The notes: generated by a model not told the origin, from the sequence alone. A stretch of 64,000 bases of DNA from JTS-RE37 sp963756115 (GCA_963756115.1 CAVWMN010000003.1:620001-684000); one strand, 5' to 3'. Shown: positions 16,351 to 26,813, counted from the stretch's first letter. Program-made: numbers and translations.

Positions 16351-17799
16351 TTACTCCTTTGGTAGTTTTACAGTAAATACGGTTCCCTTGCCGGGTTGGG
16401 ATGTGAAATCGATACTTCCCTTATAGGTTTCCACGATATTTTTAACCATTCCCAGCCCCAGTCCCATCCCACTCGATTTCGTAGTAAATTTAGGTTCAAA
16501 TACTTTGTCCCGGAATTCATCTGCTATCCCAATACCGTTATCCGCAACAGAAATTTTTACGTAATCGCCATCGGAAACAACGGAAACCAGGATGCGCGGC
16601 GATTCTGCTTCGGGCAGGGCCTGGATGGCATTTTTGATAAGATTGGTTACAACGCGGATGAGCTGTGTCCTGTCCAGCTTCGCTATGATCACCTTTTCCG
16701 GGGTAATGAGATGGATGTAGTCCTCATTGAATATATCAAGAGCCAGTTTAACGATCTTTACAACATCGAGCGTCTCATTTTGCTGTGCCGGCATTTCTGC
16801 AAAATTGGAAAAGGCCGATGCAATACTGCTCATGGTGTCGATCTGCTGTATGAGCGTTTTCGAAAACTCGGTGATCTTGGTATTCATATTGGGATCCCTG
16901 GGGTCAAAATTCCGCTGGAAACTCTGCACGCTGAGGCGCATAGGGGTCAGCGGGTTTTTTATCTCATGCGCCACCTGTTTGGCCATTTCACGCCAGGCCT
17001 GCTCCCGCTCCCCCCTTGCCAGTTTGGCTGCGCTTTGTTCCAGCTCATCGATCATACCATTATAAGCATCCACCAGTTTGCCGATCTCCTGGCTGGTATC
17101 TTTTATGAATATTTTTTCATTCCGCCGGGTAAGGTGCGTTTCCGTTAACTTGTCCGAAATAGTCTCGAGGGACCGGGTAATATATTTCGATATAAAATAG
17201 GCAAGCACTATGGCTATCAACAGCATAAAAAGGTACACCCCGCCCAGCCTGAACAGAAATTCCCTCAATTCCATGTCGTTGAAGGAATTGTCTTCAAAAT
17301 AGGGAAGGTTTAATATCCCAATTGGTTTGAACATTTGGTCCGTGATGTAGGTATAGGAAGCCTGGAATTTAAAGCCGGCTGCTGAATTGACCTCCACATA
17401 CCGTTTTGTGGCACTGGTGGTAAGGTGGTTCAAAACTTCAGGTTCCAGGCAGGTGGAAATGGAATCATTGTTGAATTTAGGCCTGGAACTTTTAATAAGC
17501 TGCCCTTCCAGGTCGTAGATATTGAAATTTACATTTTGAACATCGGCAATGCGGTAGATCTCATCCTTAAAAATAAGTCCGAGGTATTCCGTGGTGGCGG
17601 GATAGGTAGTTCCCTGTATGGCGTAATCAATGCTTTGCTTGATCTGGGACTCTTTGCGTTCCAGACGGTCCTGGTGGTAATCCCTGGATTGTTCGCGATA
17701 CTGATAGATGGTCACCCCGGCGATTAATACGGAGGCGATAAGCACCAGCAGGATCATGGTAATAAAAATCCGGGAACGTAGCGATAGTTTTCGTAACAA
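16351..17799 (-). CDS. NtrY-like sensor histidine kinase
   Basis: 482 residues: membrane helix at about 12-32, an extracytoplasmic sensor region (33-182), second helix at about 186-206, HAMP linker, then HisKA with His278 (AKQVAHEIKNPLTPM) and HATPase with NLIKNAIQAL, DNGIGI and GMGLGLGMVKNIV. The motif LTPMRLSVQ after the histidine is typical of NtrY-type kinases. No response regulator is near, so the partner is elsewhere. The start is TTG at 17799; a TATCTTTA sequence, one base off the -7 consensus, lies at 17818-17825. It leads the operon with enoyl-CoA hydratase and a secreted protein. Confidence 0.9.
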   Translation of the reverse strand: MLRKLSLRSRIFITMILLVLIASVLIAGVTIYQYREQSRDYHQDRLERKESQIKQSIDYAIQGTTYPATTEYLGLIFKDEIYRIADVQNVNFNIYDLEGQLIKSSRPKFNNDSISTCLEPEVLNHLTTSATKRYVEVNSAAGFKFQASYTYITDQMFKPIGILNLPYFEDNSFNDMELREFLFRLGGVYLFMLLIAIVLAYFISKYITRSLETISDKLTETHLTRRNEKIFIKDTSQEIGKLVDAYNGMIDELEQSAAKLARGEREQAWREMAKQVAHEIKNPLTPMRLSVQSFQRNFDPRDPNMNTKITEFSKTLIQQIDTMSSIASAFSNFAEMPAQQNETLDVVKIVKLALDIFNEDYIHLITPEKVIIAKLDRTQLIRVVTNLIKNAIQALPEAESPRILVSVVSDGDYVKISVADNGIGIADEFRDKVFEPKFTTKSSGMGLGLGMVKNIVETYKGSIDFTSQPGKGTVFTVKLPKE

Positions 17800-17915
17800 A
17801 GGTGCTCAATTTGCCGTTAAAGATAGCAATTATCAGTCCAAAGTGGGCGGTGCGACAGTATCAGCACTGGTATACATTCGGGTAAGCTGAATCGGACTAC
17901 AGGAGGAGCTGCTGC

Positions 17916-18473
17916 CTACTTTACATCCTTCCCCTGCCGGAGGCGGTTATAGAGCCTGATACCAACCATCAGCAGGATCACCAGCACCAGGATACCGATA
18001 AGCCCATAGATCCAGTTAACGGCGCTTTTGAGGATTGCCAGGAATACAACTGAAAAGAGCAGCAGGGTGGCCCCTTCATTCCAGATCCTCATGAAGCGTG
18101 AAGTATACCGGATGGTATTTTCCTGTAATTGGCGAAATATCTGGTGGGTTTTCAGATGGTAGGCGAAAAGGACTGCCACAAATACCAATTTAACGTGCAT
18201 CCAGGGTTGTTGTAACCATTGGGGCATCAGGATAAGCAGCCAGATGGCAAAGACGGTAGCCAGGATAGCAGAAGGCCAGGTGATGATATACCACAGCCGA
18301 CTCGCCATTATTTTAAACTGGGCCGTAAGGATCTCCTTTTCCGGTGAAGGTTTTTCACTGGCTTCAATGTGGTAAATAAAGAGTCGTGGGATATAGAATA
18401 ACCCCGCAAACCAGGTGATCACGAAGATCAGGTGCAGGGCTTTTATATAACTATAGGCTTCGTTCATGCTCAT
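17916..18473 (-). CDS. hemJ: HemJ-type protoporphyrinogen IX oxidase (CopD family)
   Basis: 185 residues with four membrane helices and the HemJ hallmarks: a histidine in KALHLIFVITWFAGLFY (His14), an arginine soon after in FYIPRLFIYH, and a second conserved block AILATVFAIWLL. HemJ oxidises protoporphyrinogen IX to protoporphyrin IX, the step before ferrochelatase, which is encoded at 38-39 kb. The start is the ATG at 18473, which overlaps the stop of the upstream BNR-repeat gene as ATGA. This means translational coupling to a gene with no obvious link to heme. Confidence 0.85.
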   Translation of the reverse strand: MSMNEAYSYIKALHLIFVITWFAGLFYIPRLFIYHIEASEKPSPEKEILTAQFKIMASRLWYIITWPSAILATVFAIWLLILMPQWLQQPWMHVKLVFVAVLFAYHLKTHQIFRQLQENTIRYTSRFMRIWNEGATLLLFSVVFLAILKSAVNWIYGLIGILVLVILLMVGIRLYNRLRQGKDVK

Positions 18474-21400
18474 TTCACGTGGATAGCCCCGATCCCGGAC
18501 TCCCATAACCTGGTATTATAGGCAGGAATGGCGGTTTGCAGGAAAGCCTCCCCCTTTTTCTTCAAAGATAGCCATTGGGTATCAAGTTCTGCTTTCCGGT
18601 TACGGGATCCCTGGTTGATCCGGGGGATGGTACTGTTGGACTGATTGATCAGGAACAGGTATTCCGCCGTAAATTTATTCGGGAAATTCTCCACATCATC
18701 ATAGGCCTTTGATTTCCGCTGGATCATATCGGTATCCCAAGCTTTGAGGGCCGCTATCAGCTCTTCCCCTTCCTTTCGTACCGGGCCTTCTTCCAAGTCA
18801 TCTATGAGGGAACGCAATTGGAGTTGCGCATCGTAGAGTGTATTCACCATAGTGTGCATCTCTGTAAGTTTTGATTCCATGTCTCCCATAAAGGTGTCAT
18901 ACTCCTGATAGGTCGCCGGGTTTATTTCCCATCCTGGGGTACTTACGATTTCTCCCATCGCAGATACGGTCTCACCGCCCATTGTTAACCGAATGGTATA
19001 GTTGCCCGGGATGGCCTTATGCCCCTTAAATCCGGCTTCCATGTACACATCAGGGATTCCGGGCATAATTGGATGGTGGAGGTCCCATACAAATCGATTG
19101 AGGCCTGGAGTTGTCCCTACTACAGGTGCAGGCGGGGGGCCGCCACCATTGTGTTTTATGTACGATTTATCTTTGACCGAAGTAAATGTCCGAACCACTT
19201 TCCCACCGGAATCCACTATCTCCAGTTCCACTACCGTTGAATCCTTTTGTTCCGGAAGGAAATAATATAGTACCATCCCATTCGCCGGGTTGACGCCTGT
19301 AAGTGGGTCTGTACCTTTTACCTCTGCCGCGGTATTATTATCCAGGGGACTTCCCCAGTCGGCATTATATGCCGCTTCCGGCTGGAAGATTTGCAGGCCT
19401 TCCTGACCTTCCCTGTACTGGGCAAGTGCTGCCAGGTCATCAAGGATCCAGAACGAGCGACCGGAAGTGGCCACGATCAGGTCACCCTGGTGCACCATAA
19501 GATCCGTGACGGGGGTTACCGGGAGGTTTAACTGAAAGGATTCCCAGGATTTCCCGCCATTCCAGGACACAAACATCCCTTTCTCCGTCCCTGCATATAA
19601 GAGGTCCTTGCGCTGATTATCTTCCCGTACCACCCTGGTGAAAGCACCATAGGGGATCCCGGAGCTGATATTGCTCCAGCTGGTCCCGTAGTCTGTTGTT
19701 TTATAGAGTGCCGGGGTATAATCATTGAATTTATACCGGGTAGTAGCAATATAAGCTGTACCCGGGTCATGGGGAGATACTTCGATTGCATTGACCAGGC
19801 ATTCGGCCAGCCCTTTTGGGGTCACATTCCCCCATGATTCGCCATTATCCCGGGTTACATACACCAGCCCGTCGTCACTCCCCGTCCAGATCACACCTTT
19901 CTCATGCGGGGATTCTGCGATATAGGCGAGTGTGCCATAATTCTCGGCCCCAACAGCTTCAATGGTATAGGGCCCCCCTCCAAATCCTTGTTTTGCATCA
20001 TTATTTCGTGTCAGGTCCGGGGAAACCTCTTCCCAGGTAACACCCATGTCCCGCGTTCGCAAGACCAGTTGTGCCCCGTGGTAGAAAGTCGCCGGTTCGT
20101 GCATGGACCGGATTATAGGTGCATTCCAATTGTACAGGTATTTCATATCGCGGGCGGCCCGCCCCAGGTATTGTATGGGGGCAGCCATGACATTGGTACC
20201 CGATTTGGTCTGTGAATCGAGCACATCGATGGTGCCCAGATAACTGCCCCCCATTACATAGCGGGGATTATTGGGATCGAATGCCAAAAATGCACTTTCC
20301 CCGCCGGCTGAGTATGTCCAGTCTTCATCGGTGATCCCCGAACGCCCTACGGAGAGGCTGGCTATTTTCACCGATGTATTATCTTGTTGTCCCCCGTAAA
20401 TATTATAGGGAAAAAGCAGGTCGGCGTTGATGCGGTAAAATTGTGCCGTAGGCATGTTATCCAGTGTGGACCAGGTTTTTCCGTAATCAAAGGAGATGCC
20501 CGCACCCCCGTCATCTGCCAACACCATATTTTTTGAATTGTCAGGGTTGATCCAGAGGTCATGGTAATCCCCGTGGGAATCCGGGAGGGTTTCCCAGGTC
20601 TTCCCACCATCCGTTGACCGTAAAGTTGGCGCACTGAGCACATAGACCGTATTCTCCTCATTCGGATCAGCAAAGACTTCGATATAATACCATGCCCGTT
20701 GTACCAGCCTGTTATCACCACTGGCCATACTCCAGGATTTTCCGGCGTTATCAGACACAAACAGGCCCCCTTTGTCTGCATTGGAATCACTTTCGATCAG
20801 AGCATATACTTTCTCGGGGTTAGCCGGGCTCACGGCAATGGCCATTTTTCCTTTTTCTTCCGGCAATCCTTCATGGATCGTTTGCCATGTTTTACCGGAA
20901 TCAACCGATTTATAGAGCCCGCTTCCCGGCCCTCCGCTGATGATCTTATCCGGGGTTCGCTGGTGCTCCCACATGGCTGCATACAAAACATTGGGGGAGT
21001 GCCGGTCCTGCGAAAGTTCTATCCCCCCAGTCCGGTCGTTTACATACAATACTTTTTCCCATGATTCCCCCCCGTCGGAAGATTTATAAATCCCGCGTTC
21101 CTCATTAGGTGCGTACAGGGCTCCCTGGGCAGCGACATATACAATATCCGGATCGGAAGGATGGATTACGATTCGTGCTATATGCTGTGTTTTTTCCAAT
21201 CCGATCTTTTTCCAGGTTTTGCCCGCATCACTCGATTTGTACATTCCATCCCCATAGGAGGTCATCACCCCGCGTACAGCGTGTTCCCCCATTCCGCAGT
21301 AAACCACATTGGGGTTGGATGCCGACACTGCCACGGCTCCTACCGACCCCGTTTCAAAAAAACCATCCGAGATATTCAGCCATCGCTGCCCGGCATCGGT

Positions 21401-21601
21401 AGTCTTCCACAACCCACCGCCGGTGGTGCCCATATAATAGGTGAGGGGATCCCCCACCACCCCACTGGCCGTCACGGACCGCCCACCCCGGAAGGGTCCG
21501 ATGTTTCGGTATGTCAGCGGTTTAAATATTTTTTCAGCCGTTTGGCCCGCCAGGGTGCCAACCGCCAGTACAGCGGCAAGCAGGAGTATACTTTTGTTCA
21601 T
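18470..21601 (-). CDS. Large secreted BNR-repeat (sortilin/VPS10-like propeller) protein, copy 1
   Basis: 1043 residues with a signal peptide (MNKSILLLAAVLAVGTLAG). At least eight BNR/Asp-box repeats can be read, such as GLWKTTDAGQRW, MYKSSDAGKTW, IYKSSDGGESW, LYKSVDSGKTW, LRSTDGGKTW, VTRDNGESW and LYKTTDYGTSW, spread over residues 60-700, as in sortilin-type ten-bladed propellers. A C-terminal helical region follows. Databases often label such proteins glycosyl hydrolases, but no catalytic site is evident and the role is unknown. ATG 21601 is used rather than TTG 21607. A paralogue lies directly upstream in the same orientation, and the gene overlaps hemJ by 4 bp. Confidence 0.85.
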   Translation of the reverse strand: MNKSILLLAAVLAVGTLAGQTAEKIFKPLTYRNIGPFRGGRSVTASGVVGDPLTYYMGTTGGGLWKTTDAGQRWLNISDGFFETGSVGAVAVSASNPNVVYCGMGEHAVRGVMTSYGDGMYKSSDAGKTWKKIGLEKTQHIARIVIHPSDPDIVYVAAQGALYAPNEERGIYKSSDGGESWEKVLYVNDRTGGIELSQDRHSPNVLYAAMWEHQRTPDKIISGGPGSGLYKSVDSGKTWQTIHEGLPEEKGKMAIAVSPANPEKVYALIESDSNADKGGLFVSDNAGKSWSMASGDNRLVQRAWYYIEVFADPNEENTVYVLSAPTLRSTDGGKTWETLPDSHGDYHDLWINPDNSKNMVLADDGGAGISFDYGKTWSTLDNMPTAQFYRINADLLFPYNIYGGQQDNTSVKIASLSVGRSGITDEDWTYSAGGESAFLAFDPNNPRYVMGGSYLGTIDVLDSQTKSGTNVMAAPIQYLGRAARDMKYLYNWNAPIIRSMHEPATFYHGAQLVLRTRDMGVTWEEVSPDLTRNNDAKQGFGGGPYTIEAVGAENYGTLAYIAESPHEKGVIWTGSDDGLVYVTRDNGESWGNVTPKGLAECLVNAIEVSPHDPGTAYIATTRYKFNDYTPALYKTTDYGTSWSNISSGIPYGAFTRVVREDNQRKDLLYAGTEKGMFVSWNGGKSWESFQLNLPVTPVTDLMVHQGDLIVATSGRSFWILDDLAALAQYREGQEGLQIFQPEAAYNADWGSPLDNNTAAEVKGTDPLTGVNPANGMVLYYFLPEQKDSTVVELEIVDSGGKVVRTFTSVKDKSYIKHNGGGPPPAPVVGTTPGLNRFVWDLHHPIMPGIPDVYMEAGFKGHKAIPGNYTIRLTMGGETVSAMGEIVSTPGWEINPATYQEYDTFMGDMESKLTEMHTMVNTLYDAQLQLRSLIDDLEEGPVRKEGEELIAALKAWDTDMIQRKSKAYDDVENFPNKFTAEYLFLINQSNSTIPRINQGSRNRKAELDTQWLSLKKKGEAFLQTAIPAYNTRLWESGIGAIHVK

Positions 21602-21739
21602 ATGCAAGACGGGTAAGCCCCGAAATATTTAATTAAACTATAAATTTTATTCCCGACTTCCTGAAAGTACGTCAGAGATGTTCAGGCAGTCAGCACGCAA
21701 CATACCATTATCGCTTTAACTGCCGCATGCTTCTTATGA

Positions 21740-24700
21740 TTATTTTTCCAAAAACAGGTAATTCAGGCTCAGTTCGTTAAAAGACTTGTTAAATGCATTG
21801 ATCTCCTCGGATACCATGGCATCAAAAGTATTGAGTTCCCTGTCTATTTCCGCCGTCAGTTCGTTTTTTACAGCAATATCCTGGTCTGTGGGAGGAAAAT
21901 CATCCAGGGCTACCAAGCTGTTGAGATGCCCGAGTTTATTTGTCAAGCGGATCGGAAAATTCAGGGGATCCTGGCTGCTCTGGTTCTTGGTCTGATAGAG
22001 CGCCTTCTCAATATCACCAAACCCCTCCTTCATTTTTTTGGCTTTTTCCACCAAATCCCTGGTTTGGTCATTATCCTTGTACTGTTTGATAAATGCATCC
22101 AACTGGTCGGTGATCTTCCGGATCTTACGGATGGATTCGTGCGCTTTTTCAATCGTCGCATTCACATCGCTGATAAAGTCGTGTTGCTTTTGCATGTCGG
22201 CCACCGTAGCTTCCGCCCGTGGATCAGGGATGATCCTGAAATCCTGTGAAGTACTGTTCCCGTTAACAGTAAGTGCAACCTTGTAGTCCCCTGGTACAGC
22301 TTTGGCGCCATCGAGGCTGGCCCACCACAATATCATTCCTTCCAATTCTTCAGCTCCTTTGCCCTCAGTATCCCAAACAAAGGTATTGCCCCCTTTTTTG
22401 ACCTCCAGCTTTTTGTCTTTATCCTTTGCCCCCCTGCTAAATGTTGCCAGGGTATCACCGGATTTGGTAAAGTAGGTGAGCGATACACTGTCCTTTTCCG
22501 CGAGGTCTTTAACATAAAAGTGGGTAATGACGCCATTCGGGTGATTAGACCCCGTTGTGAGCGAAGGTTTTGAGGCTGCCCCCCCCTTCGTACGATAGGA
22601 TTCCTTTGGCTTGTACAGGATCATTTGTGCCCCGGTATCCATTTTTTCCAGTTGATGCAATACGCTCAGGTCATCAATGATCCAAAGGCTTCTGCCCTGT
22701 GTGGCCACGATCAGGTTGTTTTCCTTTACTGCAAGGTCCGTGATGGGTACAATGGGTAAATTAAGCTGGAAGGTTTTCCAGCTGGCCCCATCATCAAAAG
22801 AGATATACATGCCGGTCTCTGTCCCAGCATACAGCAACCCCTTTTTTTTGGGGTCTTCCCGCACGACACGCGTAAAGTGTTCCTTATTTATACCATTCGT
22901 TATCTTTTCCCAGCTTTTGCCATAATCGGTGGTTTTATACAAATAAGGCTCGAAATCCCCCAATTTATAGCGGGTTGCGGCCACATAGCAGGTGCCCTCC
23001 TCAAATGCAGAGGGCTCCACGCTGTTGATCATACTCCACTCTGGCAGGCCGGCGGGGGTTACATTCTCCCAATTTTCTCCCCCATCCCGGGTTATATGGA
23101 TCAGGCCATCATCACTGCCAACCCACAACAAGCCTTCCGTAAGGGGGCTTTCGTTGGCGGCAAACAAGGTACAATAGTACTCTACCCCGGTATTGTCCTG
23201 GGTGATGGGACCGCCACTTGAAACCAGTTTCTCCGGGTCATTCCGGGTAAGATCACCACTAAGAAGTTTCCAGCTCTGGCCTTCATTGGTACTCAGGTGT
23301 ACATGGTTTGAAAATGTATATAATTTTTTGGGATCATGCCTGCTGAAAAGAATAGGGAAATTCCACTGAAAGCGATATTTCATACCTTCCGCCCCATAAC
23401 CCATAGGGTTATCCGGCCATACATTAATACCCCGGACTGTATGCGTCTTATGGTTTACGCGTGTCAGGAAACCTCCATAGCTGCCACCATATACAATATC
23501 GTTGTTTGTGGGATCAACGGCAATATGAGCCGATTCCCCCCCGGCCGTTTCCTCCCAGTCCTCTTCGCCAATTGCCATACCATCGCTCCGGTGGTTTATC
23601 CGGATCGTGGAATTGTCCTGCTGGGCAGCATAGATCCGGTACGGAAATGCATTATCAGTTGTTACCCTGTAAAACTGGGCCGTCGGCTGATTGTAATAAG
23701 TGCTCCAGGTTTCCCCCGCATCGTACGATATCTGGGCTCCCCCGTCATCCCCGATGATCATCCGTTTCGAATCCTCCGGTGCTATCCATAGGTCGTGATG
23801 GTCCCCGTGGGGGGCATTAAACGTGTTGAAAGTCTTGCCGCCATCGGTAGAACGGTGGTATTGTACATTCAGTACGTACACAATATCCTCGTCTTCAGTA
23901 TCAGCATATACCCGTGTATAGTACCAGGCACGCTGCCTTAATTTCCGTTCACTGTTTACCAGCGTCCATTTCTTACCGCCGTCATCTGAGCGATACAGCC
24001 CCCCCTTTTCCTTGTTTTCAACGATAGCCCAAACCCGTTCGGAGTTTTTAGGGGATACAGTTATCCCCATTATTCCCAGGGTATCCTTCGGAAAACCATC
24101 ATTTTTGGAGATCTCATTCCATGTTTCGCCACTGTCCGTACTTTTCCAGAGGGCAGAACCCTCCCCCCCGCTGCTTAAACTATACGGGGTTCGCTGTGCA
24201 CGCCAGGTGGAAGCATACAGGATCCGTGGGTTATTAGGGTCAAACACCAGATCTACGGCACCTGCCTGATCGTTGGCGAACAAGGTCCTGCGCCAGGTCT
24301 GGCCTCCATCCGTACTTTTATATACCCCGCGTTCCTCATTCGGTTTGTAGATATTCCCCAGCACAGCGGCATATACGATAGTGTGATCGCTGGGATGTAT
24401 ACGTATCCGGGGGATATGCCGGCTTTCCTTTAGTCCCGCTGAGGTCCAGGTTTTACCTGCATCCTCCGTTTTCCAGACACCATAGCCGGAGGAGACATTT
24501 CCACGAAGCGTTTTCTCACCCCCACCTACGTAGATCACGTTCGGGTCGCTCTGTGCCACTTCTACGGCTCCAATACTCCCCCCGAAAAATCCGTCGGAGA
24601 TATTGCTCCAGCTGCGTCCCCCGTCCGTGGTTTTCCAGACTCCCCCGCCGGTGGCCCCAAAATAAAAGAGGTTCGGTTCTCCGGGTACACCGGTAACCGC

Positions 24701-24871
24701 AGCCGACCTGCCCCCTCTGAAAGGCCCGATCAGCCGATATTCCAGACTGGAATAGAGACCTTCAGGATAGGGATCCGGGGTAGTGTTTTTACGTTTTTGG
24801 GATGATGTCTGTAAGGGAATTAAAAAAATGGCCAATAGCAATAAACCCATTCGGGCAAATAGTTTTTTCAT
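21740..24871 (-). CDS. Large secreted BNR-repeat (sortilin/VPS10-like propeller) protein, copy 2
   Basis: 1043 residues from ATG 24871, with a signal peptide (MKKLFARMGLLLLAIFL). It parallels copy 1 along its whole length: both begin with YRxIGPFRGGRS, carry the same series of BNR boxes (GVWKTTDGGRSW, VYKSTDGGQTW, LWKSTDSGETW, LYRSDDGGKKW, LYKTTDYGKSW) and share FTRVVRED and LLYAGTE in the last blades. The C-terminal 250 residues are helical and lysine-rich. The two genes therefore arose by tandem duplication. A TACATTTA sequence (minus strand, 24899-24906) may be a weak -7 box. Confidence 0.85.
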   Translation of the reverse strand: MKKLFARMGLLLLAIFLIPLQTSSQKRKNTTPDPYPEGLYSSLEYRLIGPFRGGRSAAVTGVPGEPNLFYFGATGGGVWKTTDGGRSWSNISDGFFGGSIGAVEVAQSDPNVIYVGGGEKTLRGNVSSGYGVWKTEDAGKTWTSAGLKESRHIPRIRIHPSDHTIVYAAVLGNIYKPNEERGVYKSTDGGQTWRRTLFANDQAGAVDLVFDPNNPRILYASTWRAQRTPYSLSSGGEGSALWKSTDSGETWNEISKNDGFPKDTLGIMGITVSPKNSERVWAIVENKEKGGLYRSDDGGKKWTLVNSERKLRQRAWYYTRVYADTEDEDIVYVLNVQYHRSTDGGKTFNTFNAPHGDHHDLWIAPEDSKRMIIGDDGGAQISYDAGETWSTYYNQPTAQFYRVTTDNAFPYRIYAAQQDNSTIRINHRSDGMAIGEEDWEETAGGESAHIAVDPTNNDIVYGGSYGGFLTRVNHKTHTVRGINVWPDNPMGYGAEGMKYRFQWNFPILFSRHDPKKLYTFSNHVHLSTNEGQSWKLLSGDLTRNDPEKLVSSGGPITQDNTGVEYYCTLFAANESPLTEGLLWVGSDDGLIHITRDGGENWENVTPAGLPEWSMINSVEPSAFEEGTCYVAATRYKLGDFEPYLYKTTDYGKSWEKITNGINKEHFTRVVREDPKKKGLLYAGTETGMYISFDDGASWKTFQLNLPIVPITDLAVKENNLIVATQGRSLWIIDDLSVLHQLEKMDTGAQMILYKPKESYRTKGGAASKPSLTTGSNHPNGVITHFYVKDLAEKDSVSLTYFTKSGDTLATFSRGAKDKDKKLEVKKGGNTFVWDTEGKGAEELEGMILWWASLDGAKAVPGDYKVALTVNGNSTSQDFRIIPDPRAEATVADMQKQHDFISDVNATIEKAHESIRKIRKITDQLDAFIKQYKDNDQTRDLVEKAKKMKEGFGDIEKALYQTKNQSSQDPLNFPIRLTNKLGHLNSLVALDDFPPTDQDIAVKNELTAEIDRELNTFDAMVSEEINAFNKSFNELSLNYLFLEK

Positions 24872-25079
24872 AGTTTGAACGTTCGAATTAGTCAAGCTTA
24901 AATGTACCAAAAAAGTTGGGAAACCAAAATCTCTTGCCTGCTACTAGTTTACCGGCTCGGAAAAGGCCTTTTGCGTGTCCTTAAAAGTTGTTACATTGCA
25001 AAGGCATCCCCATAGTGCCCCTAAGATACCGTGGCTGATATAACAGGGCTGCCAACATCATTAGTAAACAGAACGCTGT

Positions 25080-26771
25080 ATGAGATCATTAGCTACACTT
25101 TTCCTGATTACAATTAGTATTGTGCCCCTGCAGTCACAGGACAGGGTCACCGGTGCCCTTTTTGCGACACGGTCTGAAGTACTTGCCCAGAATGGTATGG
25201 TTGCTACCAGCCACCCGTTAGCCACCCAGATAGGGCTGCAGGTACTCAGGGATGGCGGCAATGCCATAGATGCAGCAATTGCGGCGAATGCAGCATTGGG
25301 GCTTATGGAGCCTACCGGCAGTGGTATTGGCGGGGACCTTTTTGCCATCATTTGGGACGCAAAAACCAAAAAGCTCTACGGGCTGAACGCCAGCGGGAGA
25401 TCGCCAAAATCCTTGACCCTTGCCTATTTTGAGAAGCAGGGATTAACCAGTATCCCCTCTCATGGCCCTCTGCCTGTCAGCGTCCCCGGTGCGGTTGATG
25501 GTTGGTTTGAACTCCTTGATAAATTTGGGTCCAGACCGATGGAAGAACTGCTGGCACCGTCTATATCCTATGCAGAAAATGGATTTCCGCTCACAGAACT
25601 GATCGCCTGGTATATGCAGGGCATACCTGAAATAGATAAAGCCGGCTACGCCAACATTGCAGATACCTATCTCAGGCCGAACAACAACAGGATACCCGCG
25701 GAAGGTGAAATTTACAGGAATCCCTATCTGGCGGAGACTTACAGGAAAATTGCCGCTGGTGGGCGGGAGGTCTTTTATAAGGGTGAGCTGGCAACGGTCA
25801 TGACACGTTTTATGAAGGAACAGGGAGGATTCCTTTCCGAAGAAGATTTTGCGGCCCACAGCTCGGAATGGGTTGAACCCGTATCGGTAAATTACCGGGG
25901 ATATGATGTCTGGGAACTGCCTCCCAATGGCCAGGGTATCGCCGCCCTGCAAATGCTCCAGCTATTGGAAGGCTATGATTTTTCGAACATTCCTTTTGGA
26001 AGTGCCGAACACCTTCACCTTTTCACGGAGGCCAAAAAACTTGCCTTTGAAGACAGGGCCCGGTATTATGCCGATATGGATTTTGTAAAGGTGCCCGTTA
26101 CCAGGTTGCTGTCTGACGAGTACGCCCAGGAAAGAAGGAAACTGATGGGAGACAATGCCGCTGTATACTCAGCGGGGGAGATCAGTGCAGGGGAAACCAT
26201 CTATATGACAACTGCAGACAGCCAAGGCAATATGATCTCCCTCATCCAGAGCAATTACCGGGGGCTGGGTTCTTATATGGTACCCCCAAAACTGGGTTTT
26301 ATGTTCCAGGACAGGGGGGAATTGTTCAGCCTTCAGAAAGGGCAGGCCAACACGTACGAACCCGGTAAACGTCCATTTCATACTATCATCCCGGCATTTA
26401 TTACCAAAGATGGGGAACCCTATGTAAGCTTTGGGGTTATGGGTGGGGATTTTCAACCCCAGGGACATACACAAATCGTGATGAACCTCATCGATTTCGG
26501 TATGAACCTGCAGGAAGCTGGTGATGCCCCCAGATGGGACCATACCGGCACAGCATCCCCAACGGGGGACCCCACAGAGGGAACCGGGGAGATCCGCCTG
26601 GAATCAGGCATCCCCTATGAGACGATCAGGGGCCTGATGGACAGGGGGCACCGGGTGGGTTTTAGCAGGGGAATTTATGGTGGGTACCAGGCCATTTTAT
26701 GGGACAAAAAGAACAAGGTCTATCACGGGGCCTCTGAAAGCAGGAAGGACGGGCAGGCGGCAGGGTATTAA
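25080..26771 (+). CDS. Gamma-glutamyltransferase family protein
   Basis: 563 residues with an N-terminal hydrophobic export signal (1-20). The family features are complete: GGNAIDAAIAANAALGLMEP, then the self-cleavage site before Thr373 (GETIYMTTADSQGN), with the nucleophile Thr seven residues before the conserved Asp, and GPFHT-like PFHTIIPAF. After cleavage the large and small subunits should act on glutathione or other gamma-glutamyl compounds in the periplasm. Closest in style to the YwrD/GGT-like subgroup rather than to E. coli Ggt. It leads a plus-strand set with GH109 and a Gfo/Idh/MocA protein; the gap to GH109 is 42 bp. Confidence 0.9.
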   Translation: MRSLATLFLITISIVPLQSQDRVTGALFATRSEVLAQNGMVATSHPLATQIGLQVLRDGGNAIDAAIAANAALGLMEPTGSGIGGDLFAIIWDAKTKKLYGLNASGRSPKSLTLAYFEKQGLTSIPSHGPLPVSVPGAVDGWFELLDKFGSRPMEELLAPSISYAENGFPLTELIAWYMQGIPEIDKAGYANIADTYLRPNNNRIPAEGEIYRNPYLAETYRKIAAGGREVFYKGELATVMTRFMKEQGGFLSEEDFAAHSSEWVEPVSVNYRGYDVWELPPNGQGIAALQMLQLLEGYDFSNIPFGSAEHLHLFTEAKKLAFEDRARYYADMDFVKVPVTRLLSDEYAQERRKLMGDNAAVYSAGEISAGETIYMTTADSQGNMISLIQSNYRGLGSYMVPPKLGFMFQDRGELFSLQKGQANTYEPGKRPFHTIIPAFITKDGEPYVSFGVMGGDFQPQGHTQIVMNLIDFGMNLQEAGDAPRWDHTGTASPTGDPTEGTGEIRLESGIPYETIRGLMDRGHRVGFSRGIYGGYQAILWDKKNKVYHGASESRKDGQAAGY

Positions 26772-26813
26772 CCGCACAGCCGCATTCCAATACATTAAAA
26801 TTAAAGGCATATC

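Noticed and set aside
24961..24972. 12-bp palindrome AAAAGGCCTTTT between BNR copy 2 and gamma-glutamyltransferase
   Set aside because: It has no T run, no -7 box close by and the low complexity makes chance likely.
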